From positions 1-16,188 of the forward strand of contig JACCYC010000218.1 of assembly GCA_013696665.1 (NCBI GenBank): a stretch of 16,188 bases of DNA, written 5' to 3'. The position numbers were made by a program, and so were the translations under genes. The DNA is from Burkholderiaceae bacterium. Its GTDB lineage: Bacteria > Pseudomonadota > Gammaproteobacteria > Burkholderiales > Burkholderiaceae_F. The notes beneath the pieces are model-generated. The model was given only the letters and a program-made list of their open reading frames with translations. It made no database searches and was not told where the DNA came from. Below are positions 7,044 to 14,337 of this stretch, piece by piece. Numbering within the stretch: position 1 is the first letter of the stretch; each line of letters starts with the position of its first letter.

Positions 7044-7667
7044 ATGGCTCAACTCTTCTCGGTGCACCCGGTGGATCCGCAGGTGCGCCTGCTGCGCCAG
7101 GCAGCGCAGATTCTCGACCACGGCGGTGTCGGCGCAATTCCCACTGACTCCTGCTACGCGCTGGCGTGTCATCTTGACGATCGTGCCGCCGTCGACCGCA
7201 TCCGCGCGATTCGTCGCATTGACGAACGACACCTGCTCACGTTGATGTGCCGCGACTTGTCGGACATCGGCCAGTACGCCAAGGTCAACAACCGCACGTA
7301 CCGGTTGCTGAAGAACGCAACGCCCGGGCCGTACACATTGATTCTGGAAGCAACCAAAGAAGTACCACGGCGGCTTTCACACCCGTCGCGCAAAACGATC
7401 GGCCTGCGCGTGCCCGATCATCGCGTTGCGCTGGGGCTGCTCGACGTCCTCGGACAACCGCTGTTGACGACGACCTTGCAGCTTCCCGGCGATGAGCTTC
7501 CGCTGAACCAGGGTCTGGAAATTCGCGACCGGCTCGATCACGAGATTGATTTCGTACTGGACGCAGGCGCTTGCGGTGTCCAGCCAACCACCGTGATCGA
7601 TTTGACCGGCACCGATGCGGTGCTTGTGCGCCAGGGCCTGGGCGACATGGCGCAGCTTGGTCTGTAG
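7044..7667 (+). CDS. yciO: YciO family (YrdC/Sua5-like) protein
   Basis: This 207-residue protein has the YrdC-like fold of the Sua5/YrdC/YciO superfamily. Family signatures are IPTDSCYALACHLDD near residues 32-46, NATPGPYTLILEAT in the middle and the late segment VIDLTG. Sua5 and TsaC make L-threonylcarbamoyladenylate for tRNA t6A. YciO is a paralog with a less certain role, so this should not be called the t6A enzyme on sequence alone. The ATG at 7044 (MAQLFSVHPVDP) is chosen because the frame upstream of it is in the overlapping rnm gene. It starts 13 bases after rnm and ends 44 bases before the M50 protease, so it is probably co-transcribed. Confidence 0.88.
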   Translation: MAQLFSVHPVDPQVRLLRQAAQILDHGGVGAIPTDSCYALACHLDDRAAVDRIRAIRRIDERHLLTLMCRDLSDIGQYAKVNNRTYRLLKNATPGPYTLILEATKEVPRRLSHPSRKTIGLRVPDHRVALGLLDVLGQPLLTTTLQLPGDELPLNQGLEIRDRLDHEIDFVLDAGACGVQPTTVIDLTGTDAVLVRQGLGDMAQLGL

Positions 7668-7711
7668 CGTCACCTCGAGCGGTCGACGACGCCGCTGATA
7701 GACTCGATTCG

Positions 7712-8341
7712 ATGGAAAATGTAATGCAGGCGATCGCGGTGTACGCGATCCCGGTGTTGTTTGCGATTACGGTGCATGAAGCGTCACACGGCTATGTTGC
7801 GCGCATGTTCGGTGACAACACCGCGTACGTTCTGGGCCGCGTCACGCTAAACCCGCTCAAGCATATCGACCCCATCGGCACGATCGCACTGCCGCTCGGG
7901 ATGGTGATCCTGACTGGATTCATGTTCGGCTGGGCCAAGCCGGTGCCGGTCGATTGGGGAAGCCTGCGACGACCCAAGCGCGACATGATCTGGGTCGCCG
8001 CAGCGGGGCCGGCGGTCAATCTGGTGATGGCGATTTTGTGGGCGATTATTTTCCGGCTGCTGCAAGGGGCAGGCGTTGAAGAGCGTTTTTTCTTCGAGGT
8101 CGCGCGCGCCGGGATCCAGGTCAATCTGGTGTTCATGGCGCTTAACCTGTTGCCGATTCCGCCGCTCGACGGTGGCCGGATCGTCAGTGGGCTGCTACCG
8201 CAAAAACTTTCGATCGCCTATTCGCGCATTGAACCGTTTGGACTGTTCATCATCATCGGCCTGCTGTTCACCGGTGCGTTGAACTTTCTGTTAAAGCCAT
8301 TCCTTGCAATCGGCGAAGCAATCGTGAGCGTTTTCATCTGA
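7712..8341 (+). CDS. Site-2 protease family (M50) membrane zinc metalloprotease
   Basis: This 209-residue integral membrane protein belongs to peptidase family M50. The zinc-binding HEASH is at 22-26 inside the first membrane helix, and the third ligand is Asp153 in NLLPIPPLDGG (145-155). Hydrophobic helices are visible near 5-22, 57-75, 92-116, 135-150 and 175-195. Compact members like this lack the PDZ domain of RseP and have unknown substrates; intramembrane cleavage is inferred. The ATG at 7712 gives MENVMQAIAVYA; MQ at residue 5 is an alternative start. The stop TGA shares its A with the ATG of trpS, so translation of the two is probably coupled. Confidence 0.92.
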   Translation: MENVMQAIAVYAIPVLFAITVHEASHGYVARMFGDNTAYVLGRVTLNPLKHIDPIGTIALPLGMVILTGFMFGWAKPVPVDWGSLRRPKRDMIWVAAAGPAVNLVMAILWAIIFRLLQGAGVEERFFFEVARAGIQVNLVFMALNLLPIPPLDGGRIVSGLLPQKLSIAYSRIEPFGLFIIIGLLFTGALNFLLKPFLAIGEAIVSVFI

Positions 8342-9543
8342 TGTTTGCCGATCGGGTTTTATCGGGCATGCGCCCAACCGGAGCGATGCATCTGGGTCAC
8401 TATCACGGTGTCTTGAAAAACTGGGCGCGGCTGCAGGAAGAACATCCGTGCCTGTTCTTTGTTGCCGATTGGCATGCGCTGACCACGCACTACGAGGAAA
8501 CGCAACGGATCAGCGCCGACGGCGTGGACATGGTGATCGACTGGCTGGCGTCGGGCGTCGATCCGAACAAAGCAACGATTTTTATTCAATCTCGCGTGCC
8601 CCAGCATGCGGAGCTCTTTTTGTTGCTCGCGATGGCGACGCCTCTCGGATGGCTCGAGCGTGTGCCCACCTACAAGGATCAGCAGCAAAAACTATCTGAC
8701 CGTGACTTGTCGACGTACGGCTTTCTTGGCTACCCGTTGATGCAGGCTGCCGATATTCTTGTCTACCGATCAACGCTGGTACCGGTTGGCGAGGACCAGG
8801 TGCCGCATATCGAAATGACGCGCGAGATTGCGCGTCGCTTCAATCATGTGTTCGGTGCCGAGCCCGACTTTGAAGCAAAAGCGAAGGCGGCGGCACGCAA
8901 GCTCGGTGGCGATGCCAAACGTTTCGAAGAACTGCGCACGCAGTATCAGCAGGAAGGCAACACCGAGGCGCTGATGCGGGCGAGGTCGATCGTGAATGCC
9001 GCAGCCCAGTTGGGTGTTGAGGATCGCGAACGTTTGTTTGGCTACTCGGAAGGCGCGCACCGTGTCATCCTGCCCGAGCCCGCGGCGCTACTGACAAAGG
9101 TGTCGAGGATGCCGGGGCTTGACGGCCAAAGAATGGCAAAAAGCTACAAGAACACGATCGCGTTGCGCGAAGAACCCGAATCGGTCACGAAAAAAATTCG
9201 CACGATGCCGACCGACCCTGCCCGCGTGCGTCGTACCGACCCGGGCGAGCCGGAACGATGCCCGGTGTGGCCGCTGCACCAGGTGTATTCGGACGAACCG
9301 ACCCAGCAATGGGTGCAGACGGGTTGCCACACGGCGGGCATCGGGTGCCTGGAGTGCAAGCAGCCGGTGATCGACGCAATCGTGCGCGAACTGGCGCCGA
9401 TGCGCGAACGGGTGCAGCGCTTCCTCGATCAACCGGCGCTGGTGCAGGACATCGTTGCAGACGGTTGCGACAAGGCGCGGGCGATGGCAGAAGAAACCAT
9501 GCACGAAGTGCGCGCCGCGATGGGGCTCGTGCCAGCACGCTGA
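8341..9543 (+). CDS. trpS: Tryptophanyl-tRNA synthetase with Fe-S-type Cys motif
   Basis: This 400-residue class I synthetase charges tRNA-Trp. The HIGH-type motif is HLGHYHG near residues 17-23 and the KMSKS-type motif is RMAKS (264-268). YKDQQQKLSDRDL and VGEDQVPHIEMTREIARRF are typical TrpRS segments. It is longer than the roughly 334-residue E. coli enzyme. An insertion of about 60-70 residues, rich in Lys, Glu and Ala, follows the VFGAEPDF segment, as in other betaproteobacterial long forms. Four Cys (307, 329, 336, 339) are spaced C-x21-C-x6-C-x2-C near the anticodon-binding region, close to the [4Fe-4S] motif of the Thermotoga maritima TrpRS. It overlaps the M50 gene by one base. Confidence 0.95.
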   Translation: MFADRVLSGMRPTGAMHLGHYHGVLKNWARLQEEHPCLFFVADWHALTTHYEETQRISADGVDMVIDWLASGVDPNKATIFIQSRVPQHAELFLLLAMATPLGWLERVPTYKDQQQKLSDRDLSTYGFLGYPLMQAADILVYRSTLVPVGEDQVPHIEMTREIARRFNHVFGAEPDFEAKAKAAARKLGGDAKRFEELRTQYQQEGNTEALMRARSIVNAAAQLGVEDRERLFGYSEGAHRVILPEPAALLTKVSRMPGLDGQRMAKSYKNTIALREEPESVTKKIRTMPTDPARVRRTDPGEPERCPVWPLHQVYSDEPTQQWVQTGCHTAGIGCLECKQPVIDAIVRELAPMRERVQRFLDQPALVQDIVADGCDKARAMAEETMHEVRAAMGLVPAR

Positions 9544-9567
9544 CCGCAACGGACTGGACGGCGGCGG

Positions 9568-10181
9568 CTACGCTGGCTTGCCAGCGTTATCGAGTTGCTG
9601 AGCGCGTTGCGCCGCAGGACGCGCCCGTAGACGCGCCGAATAATCGACGAATGCAGGACGCTTGTCGATGCTGCCGAACATCAGTCCCCAGCCGATTTGC
9701 GATCCGACATACACATCGGCCGCGGTGAATTCGTCGCCGCACACGTACGCATTGCGGCTGAATTGCTGCTCCAGTGTAGTGACCGTGTCCTCGTAGCTGC
9801 CGTAACCCAGCATTGCTTTCTTGTCGGAGTGAAAGCCCTGGCTTTTGTTGGTGACGGCGGCTTCCACCGGCCCGGCTGCGAAGAACAGCCAGCGATAGTA
9901 GGGACCGCGCCGTGTGTCTCCGGGCGGCGGCGCGAGCTTCGCCGCAGGAAATGCATCGGCGAGATACGCGCAAATGGCAGCGGCGTCGGTGACGACAACC
10001 TCGCCATGCTTGATCGCCGGCACCTTACCCATGGATTGACGGCAAGATAAGCGGGTGCTTTCATCGTTGTACCGTAGTCCAGCGCGACGGTTTCGTAGGG
10101 TTCGCTCAATTCCTCCAGCATCCAGCGGACAATGCGCGCGCGTGACATCGGATTGGAATAAAAGGTAATCATGTCCGGCAT
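9568..10181 (-). pseudogene. Glutathione S-transferase gene with a one-base frameshift
   Basis: The minus strand encodes a glutathione S-transferase in two frames. The 5' frame gives the thioredoxin-like N-terminus (MITFYSNPMSRARIVRW, then KAPAYLAVNP). The 3' frame resumes with MGKVPAIKHGEVVVTDAAA and continues through the helical domain (GDEFTAADVYVGSQIGWGL) to a TAG at 9568. The family text here would read NPMGKVPA. The frames join if one base is restored between 10032 and 10033, giving 204 residues, the usual GST length. So one base is missing, either as a real mutation or as a sequencing error. Both halves otherwise look intact. The ATG at 10181 (or 10172) starts the gene; GGAAGG upstream favours 10181. 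The start overlaps the divergent methyltransferase gene. Confidence 0.85.
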
Positions 10182-10776
10182 GGGAACCCACCTTCCGTTG
10201 GATACGCCAGATTATCAGGGCGGGGGCGGCGCCCGCGTTGTGGCACCTTCGCCTTGGGTCGAGCGGTGGGCAGCGTGTGTTGCATCGAGTGATCGCGTGC
10301 TCGATCTCGCATGCGGGGGCGGGCGCCACGCGCTGCTATTTGCGGCACGCGGATGCAAAGTCACCGCGGTGGATCGCGATCCGACGTTTGTGGAAGCTTT
10401 CGCAAATACCAGCGTTCGATTTGTCGCGGCTGATCTGGAAAACAGTGCGTGGCCCCTGAGCGATGCTCGGTACGACGCCATCGTCGTAACCCAGTATCTG
10501 CACCGGCCACTGTTTCCGATGATGCGCTCGGCACTCGCCGAAGGCGGTTTGTTGATCTACGAAACATTTGCCGCGGGCAACGCAGCGTTCGGTCGCCCCA
10601 CCAATCCGGATTTCCTGCTGAATCCGCGCGAGCTGCTCGATGAATTCGGCGACATGCGGGTCATAGCATTCGAGGATGGATTCACTGCGCAGCCCAAGCC
10701 GGCGATGGTGCAACGCATTGTGGTTCGCAACACTGTTCCTCGGTCAGTATTGCCGTCGCACCCGTGCACTTTGTAG
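10171..10776 (+). CDS. Class I SAM-dependent methyltransferase
   Basis: This 201-residue protein has the Rossmann-like SAM-binding fold. Motif I is LDLACGGGRHA (45-55), and AVDRD with Asp68 is the expected acidic residue contacting the SAM ribose. Later strands VTQYLHRPLF and GGLLIYETFA follow the type 11/12 methyltransferase layout, with similarity to TehB-like proteins. Substrate is unknown. The ATG at 10171 has AAAGG 5-6 bases upstream (10161-10165), which favours it over the ATG at 10180. Either way its first codons overlap the divergent GST start head-to-head. There is no signal peptide. The C-terminal residues after VVRNTVPRSV are variable. Confidence 0.88.
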   Translation: MSGMGTHLPLDTPDYQGGGGARVVAPSPWVERWAACVASSDRVLDLACGGGRHALLFAARGCKVTAVDRDPTFVEAFANTSVRFVAADLENSAWPLSDARYDAIVVTQYLHRPLFPMMRSALAEGGLLIYETFAAGNAAFGRPTNPDFLLNPRELLDEFGDMRVIAFEDGFTAQPKPAMVQRIVVRNTVPRSVLPSHPCTL

Positions 10777-10802
10777 CAGCCGGTTTACCGGTGGGCGCGC
10801 TG

Positions 10803-10808
10803 TAGAAT
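10803..10808 (+). promoter_or_regulatory. Candidate -10 box for dapA
   Basis: TAGAAT stands 37 bases before the dapA ATG, in the 69-base gap after the methyltransferase gene. Transcription starting near 10815 would leave a leader of about 30 bases. No clear -35 is seen; TTGTAG at 10771 is too far away. Confidence 0.45.
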
Positions 10809-10837
10809 CTCGCGCTTCCCAGCGTACTCAGCACGCA

Positions 10838-10849
10838 ATGACCGAATGA
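10838..10849 (+). other. Four-codon minimal ORF overlapping the dapA start
   Basis: ATG ACC GAA TGA runs from 10838 to 10849 and its stop overlaps the dapA ATG (10846-10848) as ATGA. No ribosome-binding site precedes either ATG. Such an arrangement could couple initiation, but a three-residue ORF arises easily by chance. Confidence 0.3.
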
Positions 10850-11721
10850 TTAAAGGCAGCATCGTTGCGATCGTGTCGCCTATGCACGAAGACGGCTCGC
10901 TCGACTTCGATGCCTATCGCCGGCTGATCGATTGGCATATCACGGAGGGCACGCAAGCGATCGTTGCGGTGGGAACGACCGGCGAATCCCCGACGGTAAA
11001 TCCTGCTGAGCATGGCGAGCTGATCCGGGTCGCGGTAGAAGCTTCGGGGGGACGCATCCCAATCATTGCGGGTACCGGCGGCAACTCGACGCGCGAAGCG
11101 GTCGAGTTGACGCAGCACGCAAAGGAAGTGGGAGCGGATGCAACGCTGCAGGTCGTGCCGTACTACAACAAGCCAACGCAGGAGGGGCTGTATCAACACT
11201 TTCGGACGATCGCTGAAACGGTCGACCTACCCGTCATCCTTTACAACGTACCCAGCCGCACCGTCGCCGATCTTGCGACGGAGACAACGCTGAGATTATC
11301 GAAGGTTCCGGGAATTATCGGATTGAAGGACGCAACGGGCGACATGGCGCGGGCGGCCGAGCTGCTGAAACATCTTCCACGTGATTTTGCCATTTACAGT
11401 GGCAACGACGACAGCGCGCTGGCGCTGATGCTGATGGGCGGGCACGGCGTGATTTCCGTCACTGCGAACGTCGCGCCGCGTCTGATGTCACAGATGTGCG
11501 TGGCAGTGCTTTCGGGAGATTTTGCGCAGGCCCGCACAATCAACAGCCAGCTGCTGTCGTTGCACTTGAAGTTGTTTGTCGAGCCGAATCCGGTTCCTGT
11601 GAAATGGTCGCTGTTCAAGGCGGGTCGCATTCCGGGCGGTGTCCGCCTTCCGTTGATCGCGCTTTCCAAACACAACGAGGCGATTGTGCACAGCGCGTTG
11701 AAAGAAGCTGGCCTCGCTTGA
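10846..11721 (+). CDS. dapA: 4-hydroxy-tetrahydrodipicolinate synthase
   Basis: This 291-residue enzyme condenses pyruvate with aspartate semialdehyde in the diaminopimelate/lysine pathway, supplying lysine and peptidoglycan precursors. It is a TIM-barrel lyase. The Schiff-base Lys161 is in GLKDATGD. Tyr133 is in ILYNVPSRT with Arg138 beside it, and the GTTGES loop (43-48) and Tyr107 (PYYNKPTQEG) complete the active site. Length equals that of E. coli DapA (292). The ATG at 10846 begins MIKGSIVAIVSPM, the family's usual N-terminus. bamC starts 22 bases after its stop. The dapA-bamC (dapA-nlpB) adjacency is also found in E. coli, and the two are probably one operon. Confidence 0.96.
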   Translation: MIKGSIVAIVSPMHEDGSLDFDAYRRLIDWHITEGTQAIVAVGTTGESPTVNPAEHGELIRVAVEASGGRIPIIAGTGGNSTREAVELTQHAKEVGADATLQVVPYYNKPTQEGLYQHFRTIAETVDLPVILYNVPSRTVADLATETTLRLSKVPGIIGLKDATGDMARAAELLKHLPRDFAIYSGNDDSALALMLMGGHGVISVTANVAPRLMSQMCVAVLSGDFAQARTINSQLLSLHLKLFVEPNPVPVKWSLFKAGRIPGGVRLPLIALSKHNEAIVHSALKEAGLA

Positions 11722-11743
11722 ATTTCGTTTTAGGAGTTGCAAA

Positions 11744-12940
11744 ATGATTCGATTGAAGTTTCTGCGGACTGCGGCGCGTGCGGCTGCACCTTGCGGTGCG
11801 ACCGTCGCTGCACTGCTGGTGGCTGGATGTTCGTGGACCGGCAGCCTGTTCACGTCTGACAAGGTTGCGTATGAAACTGCGCGCGCTCGGCAGCCGCTCG
11901 AGGTGCCGCCGGATTTGTCGCAGCTGCCGCGCGATGAGCGCTTCCTTGTGCCCGAACGTCCGCAGACGATCACAGCGTCGGGGCAGGGACAACGGTCCGT
12001 CCCCGCGTTTGGAACAACATCCGCTGTCGCCGTCGTTCCCGCAGGCTCGGTCGCGCGGCTGGAACGGCAGGGCAATCAACGCTGGCTCGCGGTTGATCTG
12101 CCGCCCGAGAAAGCGTGGCCGGTGTTGCTGGATTTTTGGCCGGGTGTTGGATTGAAAATTGAGAAATCGGACGCCAGTGCCGGGGTGCTTGAAACAGCTT
12201 GGGGAGAGAATCGAGCCAAGCTGCCGCAGGACATTATTCGTCGCACGCTCGGGCGTGTGCTCGACTCGATCTATTCAACAAATGAGCAGGACAAGTACCG
12301 CGCAAGGATCGAGCGCACGGAAAAGGGAATGTCTGAAATCTATATCAGCCATCGCGGGATGGAGGAAGTGTTCACCAGCACGGCACAGGACCGTACGAAC
12401 TGGCAACCGCGCCCGTCGGACCCGGACCTGGAAGCTGAGATGTTGCAGCGACTGCTGGCGCGATTCAACGAGCCCGCAAGACGCGTTGCGACTTCACCCG
12501 CCGGTGTTTCGGCGACGGCATCAACTACGGCGGGCGCGGCATCGATTTCGGCTGCACCTCAGATCGCGCGCTTGATCAAATCAGCTGACGGACGCAACGA
12601 GCGCCTCGAGGTCGATGAAGCCTTCGATCGTGCGTGGCGTCGCATCGGCCTCGCGCTCGATCGCGGTGGGTTTACCGTGGAGGATCGCGACCGCGCAAAG
12701 GGCTTCTATTTTGTGCGTTATCTCGACCCCGACTTCGAGGCCAAAGCGAAGGCGGAGCAGGGCTTCTTCAGCAAGATGTTTGGCCGCGAGAAGCCGGTTC
12801 AGGCACCGCAGTTTCGCGTTGGCTTAACCGGGCAGAGTACGGCGAAGACGACCGTGCAGGTCTTCGATTCGACCGGCAAGGTGGAGGTCTCAACCGTGGC
12901 GGATCGAATTCTTAATTTGCTTAACGAGCAACTGAGGTAA
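11744..12940 (+). CDS. bamC: Outer membrane protein assembly factor BamC (lipoprotein)
   Basis: This 398-residue lipoprotein is the BamC (NlpB) component of the BAM complex, which inserts beta-barrel proteins into the outer membrane. A basic N-terminus and hydrophobic stretch lead to the lipobox LVAGC, so Cys29 should be lipidated. An unstructured stretch follows (YETARARQPLEVPPDLSQLP), as in BamC where it contacts BamD. Two helix-grip type domains come next, separated by a Ser/Thr/Ala-rich linker around residues 245-265. The segment YRARIERTEKGMSEIYISHR belongs to the first domain. The ATG at 11744 has AGGAG about 8 bases upstream. It follows dapA by 22 bases. Confidence 0.93.
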   Translation: MIRLKFLRTAARAAAPCGATVAALLVAGCSWTGSLFTSDKVAYETARARQPLEVPPDLSQLPRDERFLVPERPQTITASGQGQRSVPAFGTTSAVAVVPAGSVARLERQGNQRWLAVDLPPEKAWPVLLDFWPGVGLKIEKSDASAGVLETAWGENRAKLPQDIIRRTLGRVLDSIYSTNEQDKYRARIERTEKGMSEIYISHRGMEEVFTSTAQDRTNWQPRPSDPDLEAEMLQRLLARFNEPARRVATSPAGVSATASTTAGAASISAAPQIARLIKSADGRNERLEVDEAFDRAWRRIGLALDRGGFTVEDRDRAKGFYFVRYLDPDFEAKAKAEQGFFSKMFGREKPVQAPQFRVGLTGQSTAKTTVQVFDSTGKVEVSTVADRILNLLNEQLR

Positions 12941-13028
12941 GCGCTATTCCGCGACCGCCTTGGGTTATTGCTCGTGGACTGCGGTGCGAGTTGCCTCGCG
13001 CGCCGCGACCTCTCATAAGCGGTCCATC

Positions 13029-13805
13029 GTGCTGCGCATCTGCAGCCTAGGCTCCGGCAGCGCGGGTAACGCGCTGGTCGTCGAAGCGCGCGACGGGTTG
13101 TTCTACACACGTATCCTGGTCGACAACGGCTTCAATGTACGGCAGCTTGGGCGCCGGCTTGGAAGGGCGGGACTTTCATTGCGCGACATCGATGCGATCG
13201 TGGTGACGCATGAGCACTCCGATCACGTCGGTGGCGTCGCGCGCTTTGCTTGCAAGGCCGGAATTCCGGTGTACTGCTCACGTGGCACGGCGCGATCCGC
13301 AGGCCTGGATGAAATAGGCTGTGACGTGCATACGATTCGAGCCGGTGTGCGCATCGAACTCGGGCCCCTGGCCATCGATCCTTTTACGGTGCCCCATGAT
13401 GCGGCGGAACCGCTGCAGTTTGTTTTTTCGGATGGCGACCGGCGCGCCGGACTTCTTACCGACGCCGGCCAGTGCAGCGAGCTGATCGTACGTGCGTTAC
13501 GCCGTGTGCACGCGTTGCTGCTCGAGTGCAATCACGATGAACAAATGCTTCAGTCGGGCAGCTATCCCTATTTTCTAAAAATGCGTATTGCAGGCGCGTT
13601 CGGGCATTTATCCAACAGGCAGGCCGCGAGCATTGTGCGAAAAGTCGATTGCAGCAGGCTCGGCTGGATTGCCGCTGCGCACTTGTCGAAAGCCAACAAC
13701 ACTCCCAATCTTGCGCGGCTAGCCCTTTCGGCGGCGCTCGATTGCCGCGCAGAAGACATTGCAGTCGCCGACCAGGACGATGGACTGGCCTGGCGTGCGG
13801 TCTGA
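13029..13805 (+). CDS. MBL-fold metallohydrolase, YycJ/WalJ-like
   Basis: This 258-residue metallo-beta-lactamase-fold protein has the HxHxDH motif as THEHSDH (60-66). The segments TDAGQCSE, LLLECNHDEQML and FGHLSNRQAAS match the YycJ/WalJ (VicX) group, which is linked to exonuclease activity and DNA or cell-wall functions in Gram-positive bacteria. The GTG at 13029 (LRICSLGSGSAGN) is chosen because this is the family's usual start. An in-frame TTG at 12960 would add 23 residues of low family resemblance. The ribosome-binding site is weak. The gene follows bamC by 88 bases on the same strand and ends before a strong terminator. Nuclease activity is inferred from the family and is not shown here. 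Confidence 0.87.
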   Translation: MLRICSLGSGSAGNALVVEARDGLFYTRILVDNGFNVRQLGRRLGRAGLSLRDIDAIVVTHEHSDHVGGVARFACKAGIPVYCSRGTARSAGLDEIGCDVHTIRAGVRIELGPLAIDPFTVPHDAAEPLQFVFSDGDRRAGLLTDAGQCSELIVRALRRVHALLLECNHDEQMLQSGSYPYFLKMRIAGAFGHLSNRQAASIVRKVDCSRLGWIAAAHLSKANNTPNLARLALSAALDCRAEDIAVADQDDGLAWRAV

Positions 13806-13811
13806 TTATCC

Positions 13812-13843
13812 AAAAAAAAAGCCGGCAAGCGCCGGCCCTTTTT
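13812..13843. terminator. Bidirectional intrinsic terminator
   Basis: GCCGGC (13821-13826) pairs with GCCGGC (13831-13836) around an AAGC loop. A run of nine A's precedes it (13812-13820) and CC plus five T's follow (13837-13843). It therefore has a U-tract on both strands, and it lies between the convergent MBL hydrolase (+) and lipoprotein (-) genes. This is the clearest terminator in the window. Confidence 0.9.
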
Positions 13844-13858
13844 CTACCGCACAAAAAA

Positions 13859-14206
13859 TTAGGGCTTCACTGGCGGCGAGGCTTTCTTGTTCGCGCTTTC
13901 CGCGGCGGTGGCAGCGGCCTTGTTTGCCTCGTCGACCGGATTCGTCGCGGTGGGCTTCATCGAGTCTGATTTCATCGAATCCATGGACGTCGTAGATGAC
14001 GTCGACGACGTGGTCGGCGATGTTGATGTCGATGGGGTCATCGACGACGTCGACGATGGCGCAGGCATCGGCGCGGTGCTTGTCGCCGGAGCCGGCATTA
14101 CAGCGGGCGCAGGAGCGGGCGCCGGCGCAGGCGGAGGTGTTGGATCTTTTCTGCCGCATGCAGCAAGCGCGACAACCATAATTGATGCAAGCAATAACTT
14201 ATTCAT
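13859..14206 (-). CDS. Low-complexity Pro/Ala/Ser/Thr-rich lipoprotein
   Basis: This 115-residue protein begins MNKLLLASIMVVALAAC, a lipoprotein signal peptide with lipobox LAAC and Cys17 as the lipidation site. A Pro/Ala repeat follows (PTPPPAPAPAPAPA), then a Ser/Thr-rich block, then a charged, Ala-rich tail ending KKASPPVKP. No domain is visible. The tail is likely surface-exposed or cell-wall-spanning and disordered. The ATG at 14206 has AAGGAA about 8-9 bases upstream. The two low-complexity blocks are of a kind that varies in length between strains. The gene is bounded by the bidirectional terminator on its 3' side. The family is unknown to me, so function is not claimed. Confidence 0.8.
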   Translation of the reverse strand: MNKLLLASIMVVALAACGRKDPTPPPAPAPAPAPAVMPAPATSTAPMPAPSSTSSMTPSTSTSPTTSSTSSTTSMDSMKSDSMKPTATNPVDEANKAAATAAESANKKASPPVKP

Positions 14207-14280
14207 TTGGACGATTCCTTCGAGGTGGATCGGTAACGGTGTCTGGTTGGTGGATAATTTTTTGGGTAAAAGCGCCGGCG

Positions 14281-14286
14281 AGTATA
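14281..14286 (-). promoter_or_regulatory. Candidate -10 box for the lipoprotein gene
   Basis: On the minus strand TATACT lies 75 bases upstream of the lipoprotein ATG, in the 131-base gap before the DUF7931 gene's stop. A transcript starting near 14274 would have a leader of about 68 bases containing the AAGGAA site. The -35 is not evident. Confidence 0.3.
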
Positions 14287-14337
14287 GCTGGACGGTTTCG
14301 GCGCGTCCGCGGCGTGGTGCATCCAACGAGTGCACAG

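Noticed and set aside
9571..9586. Perfect hairpin CGCTGG-CTTG-CCAGCG near the end of trpS
   Set aside because: It lies inside the GST coding sequence and no T-run follows on either strand, so it is not supported as a terminator.
10780..10790. CCGG-TTTA-CCGG hairpin after the methyltransferase gene
   Set aside because: The stem is only 4 bp and no T-run follows. It is too weak to call a terminator.
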